64,000 nt of DNA from Nocardia pseudobrasiliensis NBRC 108224 (GCF_001613105.1 NZ_BDBS01000015.1:62001-126000); one strand, 5' to 3'; shown: positions 1 to 9,225, numbered from the stretch's first letter. Notes: generated from the sequence alone by a model not told the origin. Program-made: numbers and translations.

Positions 1-1
1 G

Positions 2-754
2 GGTGCGCGGATTTTGGTTACCGGTGGGACCGGGACGCTGGGTGGGCATGTGGTTCCGGGGCTGGTGGCGGCCGGGCGGGATGTCCGGGTGTTGAGCCGC
101 AGTGCGCGGGAGGCGGCCGCGGGGATCGAATATGTGCGCGGGGATCTCACGGCGGGGGTGGGCATCGACGCGGCGGTCGCGGGCATGGAGACCGTTGTGC
201 ATTTGGCCGGGGATGCCAAGACCGATGAGGTGGCCACCCGGAATCTGGTCGAGGCGGCGCGGCGGGGTGGGGTCGAACATCTGGTTTATATCGGAGTGAC
301 CGCGGCGGAACGAATTCCGCTGGGGTATTTCCGGGCCAAGGAAGCGGCCGAGCGGGCGGTCGAGGAGTCGGGGATCGCGTTCACGACGCTGCGGGCGGCG
401 CAATTCCACGATCTGATGTTCACCGCCATTGCGGCACTGACGAAATCGCCGGTGGTGCCGGTGCCGGGCGCGGTGCGGTTGCAGCCGGTGGAGGTCGCCG
501 AGGTGGGACAGCGGCTGGTCGAATTGACGTTGAGCGATCCGCGGGGCCGCGTACCGGATCTGGCGGGGCCCGAAATCCTCGAATTCGGCGCGATGCTGCG
601 CACCTATCTGCGGGCAACGGGCAAGCGGCGGCTCACGATGCCGATGCCGTTCCCGGGCAAGGCCGGTCGCGCCTATCGCGACGGCGACAATCTGGTGCAC
701 GCGGAAACGGGTAAGCGCACCTGGGCGCAGTACGTGGCCGACCGGGTCGGCTGA
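2..754 (+). CDS. NAD(P)-binding SDR/NmrA-like protein, 5' end cut by window
   Basis: The reading frame is open to the left edge, and residues ILVTGGTGTLGG form a Rossmann dinucleotide-binding motif (GxxGxxG) almost at the visible N-terminus, so only a few codons are probably missing. The rest fits atypical short-chain dehydrogenases of the NmrA / NAD(P)H-binding type: VVHLAGDAKTDE, then a YIGVTAAERIPLGYFRAKEAAE stretch where the family usually carries an altered YxxxK. About 250 residues, close to the family norm of 240-300. Such proteins act as oxidoreductases, quinone reductases or redox sensors; the substrate cannot be told here. It converges on the rRNA methyltransferase gene with almost no spacer. 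Confidence 0.8.
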   Translation, partial: GARILVTGGTGTLGGHVVPGLVAAGRDVRVLSRSAREAAAGIEYVRGDLTAGVGIDAAVAGMETVVHLAGDAKTDEVATRNLVEAARRGGVEHLVYIGVTAAERIPLGYFRAKEAAERAVEESGIAFTTLRAAQFHDLMFTAIAALTKSPVVPVPGAVRLQPVEVAEVGQRLVELTLSDPRGRVPDLAGPEILEFGAMLRTYLRATGKRRLTMPMPFPGKAGRAYRDGDNLVHAETGKRTWAQYVADRVG

Positions 755-755
755 A

Positions 756-1547
756 CTACCGATATCGGAAACCGCGCTGGCGGGCGGCCTCGTACAGCAC
801 CACGGTCCCGGCATTCGCGGCATTGAGCGAACTGGCGCCACCCCCGATGGGAATGCGCACGATATCGTCGCACTCCGCGCGCCATCGTGCGCTCATCCCC
901 GTCGTCTCGTTACCGATGACGAGCAGAATCGGTTGGGTCAGATCGTATTCCGAGATATCGCTGGCCCCGTGCTCATCGGTTCCGACGACGCGGATCGCGA
1001 TACCGTCCGCGCGACGATCGCGCACCCAGCGCAACACCTCATCGGTAGACCCCGTCCGCACCACCGGCACCGTGAACAGCGAACCGGTGCTGGCCCGAAC
1101 GGATTTCGGATCGAAGATATCGGCGGCATGTCCGGTCACCACGATGCCGGAGGCCCCGAACGCGTCGGCGGACCGGATGAGTGTGCCGACATTGCCCGGA
1201 CTCACCGGCCGGTCGAACACGACGCCGAGAAAATCCGGCCCGGCCGCTAATCGGTCCACATCATCGGGCGGAAGTATTCCGACCGCGATCAATTCGGGCT
1301 GTCCGGAATCCCTTTCCCCCAATTCGGCGAGCAGCTCCGGCGCCACATCCACAATCGGCGCACCGCTGCGGCGCACCATCTGCTCGGCCCAGTCCGACAG
1401 CGGCCTGTGCTGGGTGCGCAGCAGGCTGTCCAGCGGCCACTCGTGCTCGATCGCCAGCGTGATGGGCCGCACTCCGTGAATCAGGAACCGGCCGGATCGC
1501 TGTCGCTTGTTGCGATTGCTGAGCAATGCCTCCCATTGCTGGAACAT
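756..1547 (-). CDS. SpoU/TrmH-family 23S rRNA ribose methyltransferase, AviRb-like
   Basis: A 263-residue SPOUT methyltransferase. All three SpoU motifs are present: NVGTLIRSADAFGAS (about 119-133), LLVIGNETTGMS (about 208-219) and a C-terminal RIPIGGGASSLNAANAG knot motif (about 231-247). The N-terminal substrate-binding part (FQQWEALLSNRNKR, GVRPITLAIEH, DPKSVRASTGSLF) agrees closely, from memory, with AviRb of the avilamycin producer Streptomyces viridochromogenes, which 2'-O-methylates a uridine of 23S rRNA and gives orthosomycin resistance. It lies just downstream of an AviRa-like gene on the same strand, as expected for that pair. The ATG used is the first start codon in this frame, but the family's conserved sequence (VTVRNA) continues upstream of it, so the true 5' end is uncertain. 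Function in resistance is inference. Confidence 0.85.
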   Translation of the reverse strand: MFQQWEALLSNRNKRQRSGRFLIHGVRPITLAIEHEWPLDSLLRTQHRPLSDWAEQMVRRSGAPIVDVAPELLAELGERDSGQPELIAVGILPPDDVDRLAAGPDFLGVVFDRPVSPGNVGTLIRSADAFGASGIVVTGHAADIFDPKSVRASTGSLFTVPVVRTGSTDEVLRWVRDRRADGIAIRVVGTDEHGASDISEYDLTQPILLVIGNETTGMSARWRAECDDIVRIPIGGGASSLNAANAGTVVLYEAARQRGFRYR

Positions 1548-1662
1548 GGCATTTCGAACGGTGACCTTCAGCGCGTCCAGCCTTCCTGCCGGGCCGGAGC
1601 CGACGCGCCCCGACCGCTGTATCCCATGCGGACCCGTCAGACATTAGATCAAATCGGCGAAT

Positions 1663-2388
1663 TCAACTGCCGCCGTTTCGATCCGCGATCCGGAACAGCG
1701 CCGTGGCCCTAGTGCCCACCCGAAACGATCGCGCCGGGCGGAATCGCCCCGATTCGATCCGGCGGCCCCGGCCGGTAACAGCGACGATCGCATCGGCGGG
1801 CAGCACCGAGTCCAGCGATTCGAGCAATGCCTCGACCTTGCCTCCGCCCTGCCACGAAACCTGTTCGCCATAGGGGATATCGGTCACCACGACATCCGGC
1901 GGCATCGGAGCGAGCAGCGCCCGGAGGGCGGCGGTGTCGAAGACATCCGCGCGTCCCAGCGACGCGACCAGGTCACCGCCCGATCCGGTGAGACGATCGG
2001 CGGCCGCCAGCGCCGAGAGATGCGCGGCCTTCCCGTACCGATCCGCCAGATCCGCGAGTTCACCTCTGCGCGCGGCCAATCCGGCCGCGGTGAGCAGCCC
2101 CAGATTCGCCCGCGCCACCTCGAGCGCCCGCTCGTCCACATCGGAGGCGATCAACCCGGCGATCCGCTCGCGATGCAGCATCGCGAGCACCGTCAGCAGA
2201 TATCCACCGCCGCACAGCGGATCCCACACCACCGCGCGCTGCTCGCCGCCGCGCAGCTCGACGGCCCGCTGAAAGATCTCCGACGCCAACCGCACCGGAA
2301 AGGCGGGCAATCCGGGCGCCGAACGCAATACCGCGCCACTGGCGAGATCGCCGTAGTCGGTGCGCTCGACCGCGAATCGGTACGCCAA
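1663..2388 (-). CDS. AviRa-like 23S rRNA guanine methyltransferase
   Basis: A 241-residue Rossmann-fold SAM methyltransferase with motif I VWDPLCGGGYLL (about 54-65), acidic SAM ribose ligand IASDVDERALEVA (about 80-92) and catalytic-site motif IV VVTDIPYGE (about 167-175). Beginning (MAYRFAVERTDYGDLASG.VLRSAPG), length and motif spacing match AviRa, the avilamycin-resistance enzyme that methylates a guanine in 23S rRNA helix 91, closely enough for a family call. The start is TTG, supported by an AGGTGA Shine-Dalgarno at 2395-2400 and by the AviRa N-terminus. It sits directly behind the clpC terminator and 115 bp upstream of the AviRb-like gene, so both are probably one transcript. Methylation target and resistance phenotype are inferred from the family. 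Confidence 0.85.
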   Translation of the reverse strand: MAYRFAVERTDYGDLASGAVLRSAPGLPAFPVRLASEIFQRAVELRGGEQRAVVWDPLCGGGYLLTVLAMLHRERIAGLIASDVDERALEVARANLGLLTAAGLAARRGELADLADRYGKAAHLSALAAADRLTGSGGDLVASLGRADVFDTAALRALLAPMPPDVVVTDIPYGEQVSWQGGGKVEALLESLDSVLPADAIVAVTGRGRRIESGRFRPARSFRVGTRATALFRIADRNGGS

Positions 2389-2410
2389 CCCGTATCACCT
2401 CTCGACATCG

Positions 2411-2454
2411 CGAAAGCCCCACTCCCCGGGCGAACCCGGGAGGTGGGGCTTTCG
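2411..2454 (-). terminator. Terminator hairpin after clpC
   Basis: Long stem with arms CGAAAGCCCCAC (2411-2422) and GTGGGGCTTTCG (2443-2454) enclosing a second perfect stem CCCGGG-CGAA-CCCGGG (2425-2440). It begins 11 bp past the clpC stop and ends just before the AGGTGA ribosome site of the AviRa-like gene, so it should insulate the methyltransferase pair from clpC transcription. Confidence 0.85.
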
Positions 2455-2464
2455 AGTGGAGTCC

Positions 2465-5014
2465 TTACTCGCCGGACGCCGCGGATTCGCCCGCGAGCGC
2501 CGCCACCGGCTTCTCCTCGTCGTCGTCGGCGGCCTTCTTCGGCTTCTCCCGGCCGACGAAGGTGAACTTGGCGTCCTCGCCGGCGCCTTCGCCGTCCCAG
2601 CCCTCGACATCCACGTGCACGATCTGACCGGGGCCGATCTCGCCGAAGAGGATCTTCTCCGACAGCTGGTCCTCGATCTCGCGCTGGATGGTCCGGCGCA
2701 GCGGGCGGGCGCCCAGCACCGGATCGAAGCCGCGCTTGGCCAACAGGGACTTGGCCTGCTCGGACAGCTCCATCTCCATATCCTTGTTCCGCAACTGGTT
2801 GCCGACGCGGTTGATCATCAGATCCACCATCTCCACGATCTGCTCGGTGGTGAGCTGGTGGAAGACGATGACGTCGTCGATCCGGTTGAGGAACTCGGGG
2901 CGGAAGTGCTTCTTCAGCTCGTCGTTGACCTTGAGCTTCATCCGCTCGTAGTTCGAACCCTCGGCGTTGGACTGGGTGAAGCCCAGACCCACGGCCTTCG
3001 AGATGTCCGAGGTACCGAGGTTCGAGGTGAAGATCAGCACCGTGTTCTTGAAGTCCACGGTCCGGCCCTGACCGTCGGTCAGGCGGCCGTCCTCCAGCAC
3101 CTGCAACAGGGTGTTGTAGATCTCCTGGTGAGCCTTCTCGATCTCGTCGAACAGCACGACCGAGAACGGCTTGCGGCGCACCTTCTCGGTGAGCTGGCCG
3201 CCCTCCTCGTAGCCGACGTAGCCCGGAGGGGCGCCGAACAGCCGCGAGGCGGTGAAGCGGTCGTGGAACTCGCCCATATCGATCTGGATGAGCGCGTCGT
3301 CGTCGCCGAACAGGAAGTTCGCCAGCGCCTTGGACAGCTCGGTCTTACCGACACCGGACGGACCGGCGAAGATGAACGAGCCGGACGGACGCTTCGGATC
3401 CTTCAGGCCGGCGCGGGTGCGGCGGATCGCCTTCGACACGGCCTTGACCGCGTCCTCCTGGCCGATGATCCGCTTGTGCAGCTCGTCCTCCATGCGGAGC
3501 AGACGGGTGGTCTCCTCCTCGGTGAGCTTGAACACCGGAATACCGGTCCAGTTGGCCAGCACCTCCGCGATCTGCTCGTCGTCGACCTCGGCCACGACGT
3601 CCAGATCACCCGAGCGCCACTGCTTCTCGCGCTCCTGCCGCTTGGCGACGAGCTGCTTCTCCTTGTCGCGCAGCCGCGCGGCCTTCTCGAAGTCCTGCGC
3701 GTCGATCGCCGATTCCTTCTCCCGGCGCGCGTCGGCGATCTTGTCGTCGAATTCGCGCAGGTCCGGCGGCGCGGTCATGCGACGGATACGCATCCGGGCG
3801 CCGGCCTCGTCGATCAGGTCGATCGCCTTGTCCGGCAGGAACCGGTCGTTGATGTAGCGATCGGCCAGCGTCGCGGCCGCGACCAGCGCGGAGTCGGTGA
3901 TCGAAACGCGGTGATGCGCCTCGTACCGGTCGCGCAGGCCCTTGAGGATGTTGATGGTGTGCTCGACGGTCGGCTCACCCACCTGCACCGGCTGGAACCG
4001 GCGCTCGAGGGCGGCGTCCTTCTCGATGTACTTGCGGTACTCGTCGAGGGTGGTCGCGCCGATGGTCTGCAGCTCACCGCGGGCCAGCTTCGGCTTCAGG
4101 ATCGAGGCCGCGTCGATCGCGCCCTCGGCCGCGCCCGCACCGACCAGCGTGTGCAGCTCGTCGATGAACAGGATGATGTCGCCGCGGGTATTGATCTCCT
4201 TGAGCACCTTCTTCAGGCGCTCCTCGAAATCACCGCGGTAGCGGCTGCCCGCGACCAGCGAACCCAGGTCGAGGGTGTAGAGCTGCTTGTCCTTCAGCGT
4301 CTCGGGCACCTCGCCGTTGACGATCGCCTGGGCCAGACCCTCGACGACGGCCGTCTTACCGACGCCGGGCTCGCCGATCAGCACCGGGTTGTTCTTGGTG
4401 CGGCGGCTCAGCACCTGCATGACCCGCTCGATCTCCTTCGAGCGGCCGATGACCGGGTCGAGCTTGCCCTCGAGGGCGGCCTGGGTCAGGTTGCGGCCGA
4501 ACTGGTCGAGCACCAGCGACGTGGACGGGGTGCCCGATTCGCGGCCACCGGCCTCCACGGCCTCCTTACCGCCCTGGCTGTAGCCGGACAGCAGCTGAAT
4601 GACCTGCTGGCGCACCCGATTCAGATCGGCGCCGAGCTTGACCAGCACCTGCGCCGCGACGCCCTCACCCTCGCGGATCAGGCCGAGCAGGATGTGCTCG
4701 GTGCCGATGTAGTTGTGGCCGAGCTGCAGCGCCTCGCGCAGGCTCAGTTCCAGCACCTTCTTCGCCCGAGGGGTGAAGGGGATGTGGCCGGACGGCGCCT
4801 GCTGACCCTGTCCGATGATCTCCTCGACCTGGCTGCGCACACCCTCCAGCGAAATACCCAGCGACTCCAGGGATTTCGCCGCGACACCCTCGCCCTCGTG
4901 GATCAGGCCCAGCAGGATGTGCTCGGTGCCGATGTAGTTGTGGTTGAGCATCCTGGCCTCTTCCTGAGCCAGGACAACGACCCGCCTTGCGCGGTCGGTG
5001 AACCTCTCGAACAT
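2465..5014 (-). CDS. clpC: ATP-dependent Clp protease ATP-binding subunit ClpC
   Basis: An 849-residue class I Hsp100 unfoldase, the regulatory ATPase of the cytosolic ClpP1P2 protease. Visible in order: two N-terminal Clp repeats (starting [20 protein letters not shown]), AAA1 with Walker A GEPGVGKT, a UVR-type middle region ([18 protein letters not shown]), AAA2 with Walker A GPSGVGKT and Walker [12 protein letters not shown], then a D2 C-terminal domain. Length equals mycobacterial ClpC1. The start at MFERF is chosen over an upstream ATG because the family begins there and a GGAAG/GAGGGAG site precedes it. In M. tuberculosis this protein is essential and is the target of cyclomarin, ecumicin and lassomycin. 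A ClgR-type box lies about 215 bp upstream. Confidence 0.97.
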   Translation of the reverse strand: MFERFTDRARRVVVLAQEEARMLNHNYIGTEHILLGLIHEGEGVAAKSLESLGISLEGVRSQVEEIIGQGQQAPSGHIPFTPRAKKVLELSLREALQLGHNYIGTEHILLGLIREGEGVAAQVLVKLGADLNRVRQQVIQLLSGYSQGGKEAVEAGGRESGTPSTSLVLDQFGRNLTQAALEGKLDPVIGRSKEIERVMQVLSRRTKNNPVLIGEPGVGKTAVVEGLAQAIVNGEVPETLKDKQLYTLDLGSLVAGSRYRGDFEERLKKVLKEINTRGDIILFIDELHTLVGAGAAEGAIDAASILKPKLARGELQTIGATTLDEYRKYIEKDAALERRFQPVQVGEPTVEHTINILKGLRDRYEAHHRVSITDSALVAAATLADRYINDRFLPDKAIDLIDEAGARMRIRRMTAPPDLREFDDKIADARREKESAIDAQDFEKAARLRDKEKQLVAKRQEREKQWRSGDLDVVAEVDDEQIAEVLANWTGIPVFKLTEEETTRLLRMEDELHKRIIGQEDAVKAVSKAIRRTRAGLKDPKRPSGSFIFAGPSGVGKTELSKALANFLFGDDDALIQIDMGEFHDRFTASRLFGAPPGYVGYEEGGQLTEKVRRKPFSVVLFDEIEKAHQEIYNTLLQVLEDGRLTDGQGRTVDFKNTVLIFTSNLGTSDISKAVGLGFTQSNAEGSNYERMKLKVNDELKKHFRPEFLNRIDDVIVFHQLTTEQIVEMVDLMINRVGNQLRNKDMEMELSEQAKSLLAKRGFDPVLGARPLRRTIQREIEDQLSEKILFGEIGPGQIVHVDVEGWDGEGAGEDAKFTFVGREKPKKAADDDEEKPVAALAGESAASGE

Positions 5015-5359
5015 CGCTCCCTCACTTCCTGCTCCGCTATCCACGGCGTTCCGGCGCTTCCAGTCGACTGTGCGCCAGCCTGCCATGAAGCCCTGGGGTT
5101 GCATCCCCCGACTCCACTCTAGTTGCCGGGGGTCACGGCCGTCGTCCGTCCACCCTATTGGGGACCTCCGACCACACGCGTCATTCAGTCATAACGCAGT
5201 TGTTGCCGGGTTCGTTTCCGTCTCGATACGCCCTGAGCGAACAACCCGCCGGTCCGGGGCCGAAAACGCGTCCGGCGGCACCCGCTCGGAACCACGTGGT
5301 GACCAAGGCGGCGTCGAGTCACGAGTGCGTTCCGCTTGGCTACCCGCGACCGCGGACCC
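5015..5359. other. Intergenic region carrying clpC control sequences
   Basis: 345 bp between the clpC start and the lipase stop. Apart from the ClgR-like box, the minus strand shows GGAAAC, then 18 bases, then GTTATG, which resembles an ECF (SigH/SigR-type GGAA..GTT) promoter upstream of clpC. No further gene is supported; the short frames here have no family features. Confidence 0.4.
5227..5244 (-). promoter_or_regulatory. Candidate ClgR operator upstream of clpC
   Basis: On the minus strand the sequence GTTCGCTCAGGGCGTAT contains CGCY-N-A-N-RGCG, which agrees with the ClgR-binding consensus I recall from Corynebacterium glutamicum. ClgR activates clp protease genes in corynebacteria and mycobacteria. 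It lies about 215 bp upstream of the clpC ATG, on the correct side. Binding is inferred; the match is seen in the sequence. Confidence 0.5.
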
Positions 5360-6304
5360 CTAACCTCCGATGAGCGGCGGTGTCAGATGACACGGCACCG
5401 TCCGCGGATGCGCGGGATCGAGGGCGTCGAGAGCGAAGATCGCCGCTCGTTCGCTGCCCGCGATCGCGGCATGGTCGGACAGATCGGCCGGGCAGCCGTC
5501 CTGAACCAGGATATTGGTGGTGCGCGGGCCCGGGACGAGCGCGGAGGTATAGGGCACGACGAGTTCGTCGTAGCGGGTCTCGATATTCGTATATGTCACA
5601 TTCGGGTCGTACACGCCGTCGGCGAGCAGCGCGTTCATGAATGCGGATCGTCCGGCCATCTGCCCGCACGGCACACACAATCCGGCACTGAGCAGACCAT
5701 CGATCGCGGGTTCGGCACCCAGCTGCCGGGCGAAGGTTCGCACCGGATCCAGCACCGGCCCGAAGGTCGACAGCCACGGGGCCGCCAGCGCGACGAATTT
5801 GTCGACCGCCGCCGCGCCGCCCAGGCGCTTGATGTAGTAATTGCCGACGATATTGCCCTGCGAATGGGCGATGAAGTCGACCTTCGCCGCACCGGTCGCC
5901 GCGCGCACCCGGGCCACGAACGCGGCCACCTCCGCGGCGCTCTGCTCGATCGGGCGCATACCGCCGATCGCCGAGATCGGCCAGGGCAGATCGTAGGCGC
6001 CGTAGGTCAGCGCGTAGACGCAGTAGCCCTCATTGGCCAGCAGCGGCACGTACACGCCCCAATTCGTCTGTGCGCCACCGCCGGTGCCGTGCAGCAGCAC
6101 CACCGGATTCGGATGGGCCGCGGTGGGACGACAGGACCAGTCGTTCGAACCCGGCAGCGCGCCACCGGGATCGGTCAGCTCGCCCGGAATTCCGGCGAAG
6201 AAGTTGTAGACGACCGGATATTCGGCATGAGCGGATCCCGCGGCGCCCACCCACAGGGCGGTCAGCACCGCCATGATCAGCATCGAGCCCGGTAGACGCC
6301 GCAT
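5360..6304 (-). CDS. Secreted alpha/beta-hydrolase, lipase class 2-like
   Basis: 314 residues beginning with a Sec signal peptide (MRRLPGSMLIMAVLTALWVG, cut near SAHA-EY). The oxyanion region NPVVLLHGTGGG and the nucleophile elbow AHSQGN (canonical G/A-H-S-x-G) are clear; an acidic residue and a late His (SDHAAIAGSERA) can complete the triad. The pattern matches actinobacterial secreted triacylglycerol lipases/esterases of the EstA/LipA type. Paired cysteines suit disulfide formation outside the cell. It is a single gene with its own promoter region shared with nothing downstream. The natural substrate is not determinable. Confidence 0.85.
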   Translation of the reverse strand: MRRLPGSMLIMAVLTALWVGAAGSAHAEYPVVYNFFAGIPGELTDPGGALPGSNDWSCRPTAAHPNPVVLLHGTGGGAQTNWGVYVPLLANEGYCVYALTYGAYDLPWPISAIGGMRPIEQSAAEVAAFVARVRAATGAAKVDFIAHSQGNIVGNYYIKRLGGAAAVDKFVALAAPWLSTFGPVLDPVRTFARQLGAEPAIDGLLSAGLCVPCGQMAGRSAFMNALLADGVYDPNVTYTNIETRYDELVVPYTSALVPGPRTTNILVQDGCPADLSDHAAIAGSERAAIFALDALDPAHPRTVPCHLTPPLIGG

Positions 6305-6370
6305 ATGCCCTCCAGAAAATGAAACCCGTTCCGGAAGGTTACGAGAACACGTTGCAATTCGGGGCGGAAT

Positions 6371-6994
6371 CTACAGATCGCGATCCGAGACGATGCCGGT
6401 CTGCAGCGCCAGACTCGCCAGCCGCACCCGCTTCTGGTTCTGCGGCAGATCCTCGACCCCGAACTTCGAGAACAGCGTGCGCAGATGGGTTTTGATGGCG
6501 TCGACGCTCAGGAACAACTCGTCGGCGATCTGCTGATTCGACGCGGGCGTGGCGAATCCGGAGTTGTTCTTGTAGGGCCGGCACAGCGCGACGAGCACCG
6601 AGCGCTGGGTCTCGGTCAGCGAGCGCAGGGTCGGAAACATTCCGGCCGAGGTGCGCGTCGCATCGTCGGCGACGCCACTGAAATCGTGGAAAGACAGTAG
6701 CTGCGAACCGATTCGAATCCGGTCGCCCTCGGCGAGGCGACGCCGCCCCACCACGCGCTCGCCGTTGACGAAGGTACCGTTGCGCGACAACCCGTCGTCG
6801 ACGATGGTCCACCCCGCGGTCAGGAACTCCACGGCCGCGTGCAGCCGCGACACCTCGGCGTCCCAGGACAGCGCGAGGTCGGCCTGCGGTGAACGCCCGA
6901 TCGTGACGCGCTGACGGTCGGGGGTGAGCACCAGCTCCTGACGCGTGCCGCTGTCGTCGGTGAAACGCAGGAACGATCCGTGAAATCCCGTCAC
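6371..6994 (-). CDS. FHA domain protein with C-terminal helix-turn-helix
   Basis: 207 residues. The first half is a forkhead-associated phosphothreonine-binding domain: VTIGRSPQADLAL, the binding loop SRLHAAVEF and the late motif DDGLSRNGTFVNGERV all carry the diagnostic G-R, S-x-x-H and N-G residues. The second half (about 125-200) reads LTETQRSVLVALCRP, then NQQIADELFLSVDAIKTHLRTLFSKF, a LuxR/winged-type HTH. The layout suggests a DNA-binding regulator that docks to a phosphorylated partner. No kinase is adjacent; the Ser/Thr kinase operon at 31-33 kb is one possible source of phosphorylation (inference). GTG start, preceded by GAGGGATCGGG. Confidence 0.85.
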   Translation of the reverse strand: MTGFHGSFLRFTDDSGTRQELVLTPDRQRVTIGRSPQADLALSWDAEVSRLHAAVEFLTAGWTIVDDGLSRNGTFVNGERVVGRRRLAEGDRIRIGSQLLSFHDFSGVADDATRTSAGMFPTLRSLTETQRSVLVALCRPYKNNSGFATPASNQQIADELFLSVDAIKTHLRTLFSKFGVEDLPQNQKRVRLASLALQTGIVSDRDL

Positions 6995-7117
6995 TGTCCC
7001 GATCCCTCACTCACGGTTTCCATGGTGCCGCGCCTCGACGTCTCGAAGCAAGATCGCATCACACGCGTCCGGAAAGCCGCACTTTCACCGGTTATGCGGA
7101 AATGATATGAAAAAGTC

Positions 7118-7157
7118 GCTGCCGCCCGGACGGTGCACGTTTCCTCCGGGCGGCAGC
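7118..7157 (-). terminator. Rho-independent terminator of lsr2
   Basis: Perfect 12-bp arms GCTGCCGCCCGG / CCGGGCGGCAGC with a 16-nt loop, followed on the minus strand by GACTTTTTC, a proper U-run. It lies 28 bp after the lsr2 stop. One of the few textbook intrinsic terminators in the window. Confidence 0.9.
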
Positions 7158-7184
7158 GGCTCAAAAGACAAACCGAGTTGTCGC

Positions 7185-7550
7185 TTAGTTGTTACGGCCG
7201 ACTTCCTTGTTGTACGCCTCGGTAATGTCGGCGGAGATACGACCACGCGCGGAGACCTTGTGTCCCTTCCGGCGCGCCCATTCCCGAATTGCGGCACTCT
7301 GCTCACGGTCCATCGAGACCCGGCTCTTGGGCGTACCCGCCCCCGCACCGGCCGGTTTGCTACGTCGCCGACCACTGACCCGACGCGCGTTGGAAACCCA
7401 GGGCTCCAACCCATCCCGCAGCTTCGCCGCATTTGCCGCGGACAGGTCGATCTCGTACGACACACCGTCGATCGCAAACTCGATGGTCTCGTCCGCGATG
7501 GACTCACCGTCGACATCGTCGATCAGGCTAACGGTGACCTTCTTTGCCAT
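7185..7550 (-). CDS. lsr2: Nucleoid-associated silencer Lsr2
   Basis: 121 residues, near the usual 112. The N-terminal oligomerisation domain starts [15 protein letters not shown] and contains the typical [10 protein letters not shown] and [15 protein letters not shown] segments. After a basic linker, the DNA-binding domain reads [28 protein letters not shown], with the RGR minor-groove loop that contacts AT-rich DNA. Lsr2 is the actinobacterial H-NS analogue that silences AT-rich, often horizontally acquired genes. The start is set by the MAKKVTV beginning common to the family; a longer frame upstream is not credible. The region upstream is AT-rich with a 12-bp palindrome, compatible with autoregulation. 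Confidence 0.97.
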   Translation of the reverse strand: MAKKVTVSLIDDVDGESIADETIEFAIDGVSYEIDLSAANAAKLRDGLEPWVSNARRVSGRRRSKPAGAGAGTPKSRVSMDREQSAAIREWARRKGHKVSARGRISADITEAYNKEVGRNN

Positions 7551-7618
7551 GAGATGAACGTCCTCTCGAAATCGTGCGACCCGTATACCAGGCCGATACC
7601 CGAGTCGAGAATACCTCG

Positions 7619-7630
7619 AATTTCGAAATT
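7619..7630. promoter_or_regulatory. AT-rich palindrome upstream of lsr2
   Basis: AATTTCGAAATT, a perfect 12-bp palindrome in an AT-rich patch 69 bp upstream of the lsr2 start and below the lysS stop. It is either promoter DNA or an operator; Lsr2 itself prefers such AT-rich sites. No binding data; inference only. Confidence 0.35.
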
Positions 7631-7662
7631 TCCAAGACGGGCTTCGGCTTTGAATCCGACGC

Positions 7663-9225
7663 TCAGCGAGCAGTCGGACGCACAATGGGGAACAGTATCG
7701 TTTCCCGGATTCCCAGACCCGTCAACGCCATCAGCAAGCGATCGATTCCCATACCCGTACCGGTTGTCGGCGGCATGCCGTGTTCCATCGCGGCGAGGAA
7801 GTCCTCGTCCAGGCGCATCGCCTCGTCGTCACCCGCGGCCGCCAATCTGGCCTGATCAATGAAGCGCTCGCGTTGAATCACCGGATCCACGAGTTCGGAA
7901 TAGCCGGTGGCCAACTCGAAGCCGCGGACGTACAGATCCCACTTCTCGGTGACACCGGGCTTGCTGCGATGCTGACGGGTCAGCGGTGAGGTCTCGACCG
8001 GGAAGTCGCGCACGAAAGTAGGCGCGTACAGCTTGTCGCCGTAGACGTGCTCCCACAGTTCCTCGACCAGTTTGCCGTGTCCGTAGCCCTTGTCCTGGGG
8101 AATTTCCAGACCCACTCGATCGGCCAGCGCCAGCAATTCCGGCACGGTGGTTTCGGGGGTCACCTGCACACCCAACGAGTCCGACAGCGACGGGTACATC
8201 TCCACGGTGTTCCACTCGCCGCCGAGATCGTATTCGGTGCCGTCGGCCAGCGTCACGACCTGGGTGCCGAAGACCTCCTGGGTCACCTCCTGGATCAATT
8301 CCCGCATCATCCGCGCGGAATCGTCGTAGGTGCCGTAGGCCTCATACGTTTCCAACATCGCGAACTCGGGTGAATGAGTCGAGTCGGCGCCCTCGTTACG
8401 GAAGTTGCGGTTGATCTCGAAGACCTTCTCGATACCGCCCACCACACAGCGCTTGAGGAACAGCTCCGGTGCGATACGCAGATACAGATCCATATCGAGC
8501 GCATTGGAGTGGGTGACGAACGGCCGGGCCGCGGCGCCGCCGTGCAGGGTCTGCAGCATGGGGGTCTCGACCTCGAGGAAGCCCCTGCGCTCCAAGGCAT
8601 TCCGCAGCGCGCGCACCGCCTGGACGCGCGTGCGGGCCATTTCCCGAGCCTCGGGCCGCACGATCAGATCGACATAGCGCTGGCGCACCCGCGCCTCTTC
8701 GCCCATCTCCTTGTGCGCCACCGGCAGCGGCCGCAGCGACTTGGCGGCCATGGACCAGGAATCGGCCATGACGCTCAATTCGCCGGTGCGCGAGGAGATC
8801 ACCTCGCCGTGCACGAATACGAAGTCGCCGAGATCGACATCGGACTTCCAGGCGGCCAGCGCGTCCGCGCCGACGCCGTTGAGACTGATCATTGCCTGCA
8901 GCTTGGTGCCGTCACCCTCCTGCAGCGTCGCGAAACACAGCTTGCCGGTATTCCGCATGAATATGACGCGACCGGCGACACCGACCTGCAGGCCGGTCTG
9001 CGTATCCGGCGCGAGGTCCGGATAGGCGGCCCGAATTTCGACGAGGCTGTGCGTGCGCGGCACCACCACCGGGTAAGCCTCGCCGCCCTGCTCGAGCAAC
9101 CGCTCCCGCTTCTCCCGGCGAATGCGCATCTGCTCGGGAAGATCGACTTCCGCTGCGGCAGGACGGCTTTGCGTCGCGGGTTCGGCCGCGGCGCCACCGG
9201 AGGACGGGGTGTTCGGGGTGCTCAC
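7663..9225 (-). CDS. lysS: Lysyl-tRNA synthetase, class II
   Basis: 520 residues. An N-terminal OB-fold anticodon-binding domain ([22 protein letters not shown]) precedes the class II catalytic core. Motif 1 is around [12 protein letters not shown], motif 2 is [20 protein letters not shown] and motif 3 is the C-terminal [15 protein letters not shown]. It charges tRNA-Lys with lysine in the cytosol. Length and motif order match bacterial LysRS; the Ala/Pro-rich N-terminal 25 residues are a typical actinobacterial extension. GTG start preceded by AGGGTAG. It lies upstream of lsr2 on the same strand, as in M. tuberculosis. Confidence 0.97.
   Translation of the reverse strand: MSTPNTPSSGGAAAEPATQSRPAAAEVDLPEQMRIRREKRERLLEQGGEAYPVVVPRTHSLVEIRAAYPDLAPDTQTGLQVGVAGRVIFMRNTGKLCFATLQEGDGTKLQAMISLNGVGADALAAWKSDVDLGDFVFVHGEVISSRTGELSVMADSWSMAAKSLRPLPVAHKEMGEEARVRQRYVDLIVRPEAREMARTRVQAVRALRNALERRGFLEVETPMLQTLHGGAAARPFVTHSNALDMDLYLRIAPELFLKRCVVGGIEKVFEINRNFRNEGADSTHSPEFAMLETYEAYGTYDDSARMMRELIQEVTQEVFGTQVVTLADGTEYDLGGEWNTVEMYPSLSDSLGVQVTPETTVPELLALADRVGLEIPQDKGYGHGKLVEELWEHVYGDKLYAPTFVRDFPVETSPLTRQHRSKPGVTEKWDLYVRGFELATGYSELVDPVIQRERFIDQARLAAAGDDEAMRLDEDFLAAMEHGMPPTTGTGMGIDRLLMALTGLGIRETILFPIVRPTAR

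Noticed and set aside
2360..5122. A 920-codon plus-strand open frame opposite clpC
   Set aside because: It is the antisense shadow of clpC caused by high GC; composition is Leu/Arg/Gln/His-biased with no domain, and clpC is unquestionable.
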